Below, one piece after another: positions 54,650 through 64,000 of a stretch of DNA of 64,000 nucleotides (positions are counted from its first letter, which is position 1; every line of letters begins with the position of its first letter). A program made the position numbers and the translations under genes. Where the stretch lies: positions 3,706,847 through 3,770,846 of the forward strand of contig NC_082599.1 in assembly GCF_030936135.1 (NCBI RefSeq), given 5' to 3'. The DNA is from Gavia stellata. Lineage: Eukaryota > Chordata > Aves > Gaviiformes > Gaviidae. The notes under the pieces are model-generated. The model was not told the origin of the DNA, ran no database searches, and saw nothing but the letters and a program-made list of their open reading frames with translations.

Positions 54650-55450
54650 TGGGAGTCCCTGGGGATCTGTCCCAGGCCTGGTACTGCTCAAAATATTTTT
54701 TTAATAATTACTTGCATGAATAGAAAATTTGCTTCTTACAGCTGCAAATGATACCAAGCCGGGAGGGACTTCAAGTACTTTGGAGGATGGGCTGGAACTT
54801 CAAAACAATCTTGACACATTAGAGAAATATCCTGAAAAAAAAAAAAAATAGGCTGTAATTTAGTAGAAACAAAGGGAAAACTTGCTGCTTGTGCAAGAAC
54901 AGTTGAGCTGCAGAGCACAGCACGGGCAGGGAGCGGGTGAGCCGGGATGTGGCAGCGCATCCCTGCCTGGACGCGAGCAGCCCTCCTCACGCTGTTGCAG
55001 AAGCAGCAAACCCCAGGCAGGGACACGTAAACGTCGCCTGCAGGACACGCGAAGTGATGCTTTAGATGCACGTGGCACCGTCAAGCCTCGGCTGGAGTAT
55101 GTTGTCCGTTTGGGTATGGTGATTTGGGAAGGTTATGGGCTGGTTGCAGAGTCCGGGAGATGGTCAGATCTAAGAAGTTCCAAAAAAAACCCCAGAAAAA
55201 ACCCCAACAACCCCCAAAACCACCCCAAAAAAACTAAAGGACTTGGAGCTATTTAGCCCAGAGAAGACCAGATTTGGGCAAGAGATAGTACAACCCTTTC
55301 CCAAGTATTTACGGTGGCCTTTTTTTCTCCTACTTAAATATTGAAGGAGAAGGAAAAAGGTCATTCTCTTCCTTTCTAACTGCAAGAAGCAGCGATGGGC
55401 TTAAGTGGCAGCAAAGGAGCTTTAGTTTAGCCATCAGAAAATGTACTTCT
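54650..55450 (+). mobile_element. Old CR1-family LINE remnant
   Basis: Order agrees with CR1: GTCCCAGGCCTGGTACTGCT (reverse-transcriptase end), GCAAATGATACCAAGCCGGG, TTGACACATTAGAGAAAT, GGAGCTATTTAGCCCAGAGA, and GATGGGCTTAAGTGGCAGCA near the end. It carries A-runs and a possible internal insertion at about 54880-55070. It is non-coding. Confidence 0.75.
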
Positions 55451-58400
55451 TTATTTTTTTATTTTAATAGTGTGGATAGTTCAGGCAATTTTGGTTTTGG
55501 CACTTCAACTGTGAATCTCAGCGCTAGCAATTTTTTTTTTTTTTTACAGATAGGTTGGATACGAACGACTGAGATTTATAGAGATAGAGTTGATACTGCC
55601 TCTGGGAAGGAGGTGCTGAAAAGGTCCCTTTTTGCTCTATTCTCTGGCAAAAATGTTTTCTGAAAGGCATTGGTCCAAAGCTATTGATAGAAATGAAAGG
55701 CGATCGCGGGATCTGTGCAGTTTCCTGCAGGAAGTCTATAGGAAATCCAGCACTAACGCTGGATTTCACCATCAATACGGGGTGGGTTTTTTCGCAGGTG
55801 GAGCTGTTTCAATAAAAATTTTACTTTTTGGCTTTGTTTCCCCCCTCGTTTAATGGAAAAAGAAAGGAGGTGCGTATCACACTGCGCCTTGCTACACTCG
55901 GGAAATCTAAAACCACACCAAGTAGCAGAGGCACAACTAGGCAGGCTGCGTTCTGCACGTTATTAGTGCGTACTCCCAGATTCGCTCCTGTTGACCGAAT
56001 TATCCTTAGACAGCTCTCATTTCTCTAATAACCAATCCCGCCGAGTTCAGTAGGGAATCGCATCTCGGCGGCACACTTGTGAGCTTTCTAGAGCTGAGAA
56101 TTGCCCCAGATGACACAAGGTGGCTTTGGCGGTACGGAGAAACCGATGTCCATCTCAACGTCTTAGGTAACGCTCTACTGTCCAGAACATCTTTCCACGG
56201 ATGAGAACATCAAGTGCTTGATATCCTCCCTCCCCCTCGTTTTTTTGACTTCTTAAAATGAATGACTGTTTGTCACAGGGAGGTTTAATCTTTGAAGAAG
56301 GGAGAGGTGAGGTCCAAGGTCAAGAGAGCTTCAGAGCATGGGTTGAAGGCGGTTGCTATTCAGCCAGAGTTGCAGGTCCTAGCAAAGTCAGAGGAACACA
56401 AGATATCTAGCATGTTCCCCAAAATTATGTCTAAGCCTCGGTGCCAAATAGCAATGCTGCTTGCAGAGCAGCCGCTGCTCTTACCTTTGTGCCTGTGACT
56501 ACGGGCGACGTTAACAGCCCACGTGGAGGTCCCCTGGGCAGCACCGGTCATGGGCCACAATACGGACTGATTGGCCCCTACAGGGAAGACATGGAAAATA
56601 AATGAAGTGACCAGGGAAGCGTTGCTTGCTATTTCTCTGAAAATAGGAGCTAAGGACAGTCGATGAAGTTATCCAACTGTATGTTACAGTAGGAAAAAAA
56701 AAGAATTCCCCACCCCCAGTGTTATTTCTTTAAAAGGTGGAAGCCATCATGCTGCAGACCTCAGAAGCATAAAAGGATTAAAAAAAAAAATCAACTGCTT
56801 TATACAGCTATTATTAAAACACAGTGGTTCACATGCAGCCGTTGCAAAAGCCTGCTAAGTTTACTGAGAAAGGATCGCGTATTTGTCCTCTTGCTTTTCC
56901 TTTTCTTTATGTGCCTGCAACTTGGTTCTAACCGCTCCTACGCCACTTTTGTTTTAGGACCTCACTTCTTTTACACTGGGAAAGCTTTGCAGCTGGCTCT
57001 GCCAGAGCCTGGGGAGCACCTGAACCAGCCGTCCTCCCTATTTGAGGCTGCCCCTCAACTTGGCATGTCAGGCAGTTAATTGCTTTATTCCGAAACAAGG
57101 GGCATCTGGCTCGGCCATGGCGAGAGGACATGGAGGGTGGGGGTTTGCCAGGGAAGCGCTCGCCTCCTTTTCCCTTGAAGTTCTGTGACAGCGAGTATAA
57201 ACATGTAAAATTGACATCGCTACACTGATTGAAAAAAGAAAAAGCTTTCTTTATGCCAAATACCTGGCCCTCTCACTAGAATGGGTTTGCTTTTTCATTT
57301 TTTCCTTAAACATATTTCTTCAACCAGCACTTGAAGACCCAAAAGCCGCTGTCGATTGATTCATCTCCCTGGCACGTTCCCAGAAGAGCCAGGTGGTTCT
57401 CCTGGAAGTGCAGCAATCGGCCCCTTACCCTCTGCCATTCCTGAGGACCTTTCCAATCCTTCTCCTGCTTTTCACTGCTCATTTTCCAAAATGCATCAGG
57501 GAGGAGTTACAGAGATGCTGCCCAAGTGATGGGACGGGCGGCTAAGGCACTAGGAGAGGGGGGGAACCTCTTCCGTGCCCTCTCTCACGGGGTGCACCAT
57601 GAGCTGGAAGAAAAAGCAAGCCCAAGAGGAAGGGCAGCCCCTTCCTAGCTGAATTAAGGAGTTCATTAAGGAATTTTGCAGCCTAAGGCCAGGACCGGGA
57701 CATAATGCCAGGGTGGGAGTTGCAGGTGTTCACAAGCTGCGTTGAGCTCAGCGCTCTCCATGTTAACCCATCCTTTGGGTAAGGACGTTGGATTTCTTGG
57801 GCTGCACCACGCTCTTTCAAGGATGGATACACACCACAGCAGAAATAGCAGTTAATACCAAATCAATGCCCACCCCCTCTTTGTGCATCCACTCTTACTT
57901 CCAAAATATTACCTTCATGAAAAAACAAAACCTAAAACTGCCACAGACTGTCTGATTTCACCCGTGCAATCTTATCTACTTCAGAGGGATTACATGGACA
58001 AAAATTAAATTCAAGACTGGGTCTCTTTAATTGTTTATATAATTTTTAAACAGTTTTAACTTACCACAGTTAAGCAGCTAAAGCATTTTAAAACCAGGTG
58101 GAAAATCACTACTGTTTCACCACCATATAAAAAAAATAATAATTATTTATATGGCTGTTAAGTAGGGGTGGAGCATGCAAAGCTTTATCTTCTCATCATT
58201 TAAATCCCAGGCAGCGTTCCGTTTGGAAATTACACCAGATGGATTCCAGAGTGCAGCTCAAGGTCATCTAAATACTGTGTTCTGCTCCCAACTGTAAGCA
58301 TGATCATCATGAAGCACACAAAGCCATCAACAGAAATTTAATACACTGTCAGATACTTGGTGATCTTTGAAAGAGCATTTTAAATGCTTCTCACCCTCAA

Positions 58401-59889
58401 GTGAAAGGACACCAACAGCCCTTGTTTAAAAGCGATACAGCAGGAAGGAAATCTCTCTGCATGTCGGTATCATAGGAAAAGCGCATTTATGCTGTTGCTT
58501 TGTAAATATGTGCTTTATAAGAGCGAGTTGTTTGACAGCCACGTGGCTCATTTAATGCTCTTACTCTAGACAAGTCAAGTCACTCACCTGCAGCTGGAGA
58601 CAGAACGCTTGCTCATACTGAGCTACACCACCACGATATTCTTTGTACTACGCAGCAGATAATCTATTGCTGAAACAACTGAAGACATACAGACCTAATC
58701 TCATCTAGAACCTCCCCCCGCCCCCCCCCTTTTTTATGAAATCACTTACACTTGTGTAATAATTTTACTACACTGCAGGATTTAAGTCTTGTTTTAAGAG
58801 AAAAATGTCACTAATGAGTAATACATACCCGGGTGTCAGCCACTCTATTTTTAACACTGCGTGCTCCAGCACAGTGCCCTGCCTCCAGCCTCCTCCCTGT
58901 GCTCCGGCTCACTGCCGGAGCCAGCTCATGGTGACGGTTGACCTCTGCGGTAGCACCCGGGAGCAGCCCCATCATCCTCATGTTTAACTTCTGCACAGAA
59001 TATGGCTTTTGAAGCACAAAAAAAAGCAACATTATGCATTTAAGACAGGTTGTTGACTACCTCTCTTTAACAAGGAAGGCAGAAACTGTTTGCAGTGCAA
59101 CACAGAGGTTGTCTAACATTTCTTACGCTATTGTTTTTGTCTGCTGTCTTTCGACATAGCCATTCACCCTTCCCCGACCTTAAATTAACTTTTTTTTCAT
59201 CACTATAGCTCGTATCACCTGGACTTCCCACTTTTCCTGGCAAGGATTTCTCGTGTGTCCTCCTCAAGGGCAGTGCTCCGAAATTAGGGAAATGCCAGGT
59301 TAACTGGATCACGCTAAAGACTAAATCGAACAACAAGGAAAGACTTCCACTTGTCCTTTTTATCTTAGACCAAGACAATTAGCCTTTCCATTAGGACAAA
59401 GCCAGTATTTTCCAATGAAGTCTAGATTTTCTGGAACAGAAGGTCTAAAAGACTAATGGATTAGTCTGCTGAGCCATTACATCTGCTGACTTGAACTCAT
59501 ACCACATTTCCAATGTGCTACAGAAATGATATTTGGGAATGAGTATTTGGCGAAATAGTTAAACTCAGCACATTTGGAGATTTCCGTGTAGATCTGTTCA
59601 GTGTATCTTTGCACAAAGGATAGGAACCTTTTCTGTATCTTGAGGAAACGGCAAGACCTCAGATCACTTGGAAATTTCAAAATATTTGTTCCTCCAACGA
59701 CTATTATGTAAACCCAGTACAGAGTCTTGCTGAGGAATCATTCTCTATGTAGGTCAGGAGAAGGAAAAGCAACTCATATGTAGTCTTGCAAAGGACAAAA
59801 GCGGATACAGAAATTGAAGTAGATTTTTAATTTTCCTGCCTGCTTCCCTCAAGCAGCAACGGATTTTTCCAGATGTAGAGAAAACAGCA

Positions 59890-62286
59890 TTAGCAGATAT
59901 GTACAAAAGTTTATTTTACAAACAGCAACTACTTTTCAATAACAAAATTGCAAAAACAGACCAACAGTAGAAAACCAGCTCAGGGGTACATTTTCTACCT
60001 GAAGCACAATTTAACAGACTTCACTAAGTAAAAATACTTCCCCCCCTGCTTCCCTCCCCAACCATCTACCAGATGGAATTTCTTTATAAAGCTTTAATTC
60101 AAGATATGAAATAGACATTAGTGACATTGCAGTAATTTTGGACAACTACGATTAATTGATTACTTTTTTCTAGCCTTAAAAATAAAACGTCAACTTAGAT
60201 CTGAAATACGACAAGGTCTGATTCTGAAGCAATTTTTTCTCTAAAAAGGATTGAATGGGAATATTTATATTTCTATGTTCTGTTACACCACTAACCCACT
60301 AGTTCTATTTTCTCAGTAAGAGAAAAAAAAAGTTACATTTGTACTCAAAACTATGAAACTGCAACAAACATTATCTTGAGTTAGCAATGAAGTATTTGTT
60401 CAGGACTCCGATATGGCTGCTACTGTTACAAACGTGTCTGCAGATGTATACTGACTTGAGTAATAAATGTACTTAATGTTAAAAAATAGAAGCAGCTTAC
60501 AAAATATTGATTTGAAAGGATTACGTGCACACACTTTTTCATTGCACTACAAGAGTAGGAAGGGTGTTAAGTCCAAAATTTTGGGTTCTTCTAGAAAGTG
60601 AAAAACCTGTACGACGAATTCAGTTTTCGGAACCTGTGTACAAACATCTTATTCAGCTGTCCATGGACAGAAATGGAGGGCATCATTACAGTCTTCAAAC
60701 TTCACTTTGAATTTCCTTTTCATGTTTCAGAAGTGTACCAAAAGCTCATTTTGGATAGCTTAATTCAATCAAAGAGACAGTATGAATTGACGCCTAAGCA
60801 AGAAATTACCACTTTTAATTTTCAAAGCTGTTGGGTCCTGATGAGATTTAAAAAAAATAGTTTTCAATATTTGAAAACATTTGAGAAAATGAAAGTGTCT
60901 CAAGATATTACAGAAAGTCAGTAATGACAACTATTATAATACAACAGTACTCATTAGCTCTAATAAAGCTATGTTAGTCTGCTTTTTTTCACTACAGACC
61001 CCACTTTTCAGGTTACATTATGCCATTAAAAAACTGTTTCTTAGTACACAGCTTTCTAAACACTGAAAAACTTTACAAATTATTTTAAATCAACTCGATC
61101 AGAATATTGCAAAAATTACTCAACGCTCTTCAGCTTAAATCTATGGGTTTTTTGCAAACCATTTACCTGTAACATGGAGTAATTTTTGGTATTAAACTTT
61201 AAAGTATTGTCCATGCTTTTTTATCAGGCATACCAGTATTTTTGTAGTCGTATCCCTTTAACAATATATAGTTCAATATCTGCAGTATCAATATCCGATA
61301 CTCCCTATGGCAAATGGGATACATCTACAGACCTTTTATAAAGGAACCATTATGGTTTGTTTTCTCAAAAAATTATCATCACATAAGTTTTTTTAAAAAG
61401 TGTTTTGAACAAACTCATGATATACTCAACGGTTTACAACATTCAACTTCAAAATGTGTTGAAGGATGCCAAGCACTGTAATACAAGTTGAAATGAAATT
61501 CAAAAAGTGTTTAGAAACACTTTTTTTTTTTAGACTCTTAAGAACATTGTTGTTTATCACAAAATTCACTTTGAAACATAAAAGTTTTGATCTTAATATC
61601 CAACTTGTCTAAACTCATTCATCACACTTTTGCTCACTGCTTGTCAGTTTGACCATGCCCATTGCCTATAACCTCACCCTCTTCAGCAGACTTCGGTAAT
61701 ATCACAGTACAGTAAGGATTAAGACAGAGCGGCAGTCTTTGTTTTCATCACCTAGCTGTTGCGTATATACTGTATATAATGCAATAATCAACAAAGACAG
61801 CATGGAACCCATCTTCCAGCATTAAAAAAAAGCGTTTTCATAAACTAGAAATGGCAGCCTTTGTAAGAAGTTTTCTTCACAGTTTTATAGTTGCTAGCAA
61901 ATATTTAATAGTAACAGGCAGAAAGCCCTAAGGTGTTTATAAACATACTTGAAGACAGTACTGCTTGCTGCACCCAGAAAAGTGGTGGCAGGAAATTCAC
62001 CTAAGTGTCATTCATGGCTTGGAAAATCCAATTCAAGGAAATAAAACTGACTTTTTTTCTGTTTTGTAAAAGTAGCATTTGACATAAAAAAAATTAAAAA
62101 AATCAGTTGAGTTGAGCGCAGGACTTCTCTCCATCAGTATACAGTCAGTCGAGTGAGTTCACTGTTAAATGGTAAAGTTTCAGCTAACTCAGTAAACACC
62201 CTTCAATGTCACTTGTGACACTGTCTAAACAGTTTTAACGTAACACTGAAAAAATTAAATACAGGTTCCATGTCAAAGAAGCATTT
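59890..62286 (-). other. NKTR: NKTR 3' UTR
   Basis: AT-rich sequence from the NKTR stop to just past the AATAAA at 59910-59915, about 2.4 kb. Short open frames in it (for example 60525-60924 on the plus strand) are not coding. Confidence 0.65.
59910..59915 (-). promoter_or_regulatory. NKTR: Candidate NKTR polyadenylation signal
   Basis: TTTATT on the plus strand, AATAAA on the minus strand. It is followed downstream by the spacer toward ZBTB47. Confidence 0.55.
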
Positions 62287-62365
62287 TCAGCTATATCTGC
62301 TGCTTTCACTGGGACTTCGATTGTTAGAGTAACTGCGATCACTTTCACTGTCAGAGCCGTAAGAT
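62287..62365 (-). CDS. NKTR: NKTR, natural killer cell triggering receptor, terminal coding exon
   Basis: NKTR is a large nuclear protein with an N-terminal cyclophilin domain and long Arg/Ser-rich regions, linked to splicing factors. Only the last exon is here. Acceptor CTTTTCTTTGTAG is followed by one base of a split codon and then SYGSDSESDRSYSNNR and SPSESSRYS, with TGA at 62287-62289. The Ser/Arg/Asp-rich ending in SPSESSRYS matches what I recall for the vertebrate NKTR C-terminus. The location next to ZBTB47 also matches human synteny. The remaining exons are to the right of the window. It is too short to be sure from sequence alone; synteny raises confidence. Confidence 0.85.
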
Positions 62366-64000
62366 CTACAAAGAAAAGATTAAAATTCCTCAAAATTGTA
62401 TTTTGAGTAAAAAAAAATTGTCAAGACAGACACACATGAGACAAGAAGAAAACATACAAGTCTTTTACAGGATCATAATGAACACTTCAATTATATGCAA
62501 TAAGGGACACTCAAAATTAAAATAATCATTAACTTCATATGATGAAAAAAACTGTGTAACTCAAGTTGTAACTACAAAATTTCTTGCTTTCTCTGACACA
62601 GCTAAGAAATCATCCAAAATAATTGTTTTTGTAAATGCTAATAGCTGGCTGAGAAGTATACTAACAAATATCATTTTACACTGCAAGCGTTTCTCAACTA
62701 AGATAATTACACAAATCCTTGCTTTATATATTGTAGCTTTTCATTTGAAGAAGGGTCTTAAGAATTAGTCCCCATAAGAACAACTGGAGTGTGCGAGTGT
62801 CTGCAGAGTGGAAGTTGTAGATTAAAATGTTTTGGCTTATTCGGAAGAATTCCAAGCTCAGCACCTGGCCAAACGTCAAGATAGAGTCCAGATGGTTTCA
62901 GAGAAGCCACAGGACATACTCAAATTACACAGAATAAACTTTCATTAGAGATTTTCTAGCCTCATGCCTGTAAGGAATGCTTTCTAAATGAAAGATGAGC
63001 ATATCCTGATCCAACATTGTTTCGCTGAAGCTTCACAACATCCTAAAACAATGATTTTGTATGTCTATTTCCACACTCTTCATTAATTTCATTAATTTCC
63101 CCTCAAATACAAGATGAAAGTTGTCTTACTGTGAGAACTAGATGGGGAAATGGGTGAAAGCAAAGTCCATTAGGAGTTGGTACAAAGTTGTGAAAAAATG
63201 AGTATGAGGACATCAGAGGATGAAAATTTGCAGTAGCTTTAGAGATCTGCCCGATTTACCACTGACTAATATGGGACATATTAAAAGCTAAAAACCAAAT
63301 CACCACTGATATTCACTATATCTGTCTATATCTATATATATCCTGTTCCACTTCTGATCTTTGTGAAATGTGCTCACTTACACCTATATAATTCCCCTGG
63401 ACTGAGTAGAATAAAATCTATCCTAAATTCATCAGAAGCACACCGAACTCATCAGAAGCACACTGAACATTTTTTACCTGCAAATCCAAAGTAAGTTCTA
63501 GGAAGTTAAAAACTAATTCTGGATAGCACTGCAGCTTTTAATTTCCCTTCCAGATTTTTAAAATCCACTTTTGTAGCCTAACTAAAAAGAATTTACCATC
63601 CAATGGAATTCTTTGTACACCAGGTAGCTTTTAATCCAGAACAGGGCACTTGATTTAAATTTTGAGAGCTAGTTCATTGTAGTTTTTAAGAAACATTTAA
63701 AATTATTAAAAAACCCCAAACGGGCTTCTTTTGAATACATAAAATGAACTGGAGCCTTCTCAAATCCTTCTTATCCTAGTTTCTTCCCCATCCTCAAATT
63801 AAATATGTCAGAAATTCTCATTTCCTCACTCACACGCTTGCTCTGATTTTAATTGGTTTTAATTATTACTTTTGGTAACAATGTATTTTTTATGCTTGAG
63901 GGGAAAAAACCCATTAGCCTTCAAGAACATCGTAAATATGATACATCGTAAGTGTAAGCATGAACGCCGTAAGTATGAAGCAAATTCTTTTGCATAAAGT
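62366..64000 (-). other. NKTR: NKTR last intron (partial)
   Basis: AT-rich sequence from the terminal-exon acceptor to the window edge. I saw no Arg/Ser-coding exon in it. A short duplication of CATCAGAAGCACAC (about 63430-63464) is the only local structure noticed. Confidence 0.6.

Larger units (their letters stand above)
46830..59889. other. ZBTB47-NKTR intergenic spacer
   Basis: 13 kb with no exon recognised. It starts GC-rich (to about 48 kb) and becomes AT-rich toward NKTR. It includes CR1 copies at 49.36-49.46, 52.14-53.13 and 54.65-55.45 kb, a small duplication at 48433-48482 (CCCACCCAACC then GTTTGGTGG, twice) and a CAAGC-type run at 51709-51742. There is a short C-run at about 51161-51170 and a 10-bp hairpin at 55742-55767. 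From 55.5 to 59.9 kb I see only unique AT-rich sequence. Confidence 0.5.

Noticed and set aside
60525-60924. Short plus-strand frames in the NKTR 3' region
   Set aside because: They lie antisense in the AT-rich NKTR 3' UTR and have no domain.

Overview
The window is vertebrate nuclear DNA, most likely from a bird. Genes are split by GT-AG introns, the proteins are clear orthologues of vertebrate genes, and the interspersed repeats I recognise are all CR1 LINE copies (about 14.53-15.05, 30.17-30.24, 49.36-49.46, 52.14-53.13 and 54.65-55.45 kb). CR1 dominance with short introns suits birds. Crocodilians or turtles cannot be excluded from sequence alone. Nothing prokaryotic (operons, CRISPR, insertion sequences) is present.

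Layout, left to right. (1) 881-5361, plus strand: the last five coding exons of HHATL (hedgehog acyltransferase-like), with its 5' part off the left edge. (2) 12001-21541, plus strand: complete KLHL40, a muscle BTB-BACK-Kelch protein of 619 aa in six exons. It has a good Kozak start, a TATA box that is also a MEF2-type sequence, and a canonical MEF2 site about 0.6 kb upstream of the ATG. (3) 29327-46089, minus strand: complete ZBTB47, a BTB zinc-finger protein of 715 aa in six coding exons with nine fingers and a long acidic tract. Its start codon is the last three bases of the first coding exon, followed by a 10 kb first intron. Its 5' end lies in a GC-rich promoter region with CCAAT, repeated CACGCGTG palindromes, long G/C runs and a purine-pyrimidine tract. 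(4) 62287-62365, minus strand: the final coding exon of NKTR with a 3' UTR of about 2.4 kb. The rest of NKTR lies beyond the right edge.

The order HHATL-KLHL40-ZBTB47-NKTR matches human 3p22.1. As I remember the human map, however, KLHL40 there is co-oriented with ZBTB47 and NKTR and convergent with HHATL. Here KLHL40 is co-oriented with HHATL and convergent with ZBTB47, which suggests a local inversion of KLHL40 in one lineage. HHATL and KLHL40 are both striated-muscle genes, so the 6 kb between them is a plausible place for shared muscle regulation.

The remainder (HHATL-KLHL40 spacer, KLHL40-ZBTB47 spacer, 13 kb ZBTB47-NKTR spacer, and introns) holds UTRs, CR1 remnants, a 40-bp minisatellite, AT-rich low-complexity DNA and otherwise unrecognised unique sequence. 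I found no convincing undescribed gene system. The most useful leads are the KLHL40 orientation, the split ZBTB47 start codon with an overlapping upstream ORF, and several structured regulatory sequences. All splice sites were assigned by eye from reading-frame continuity and family resemblance.
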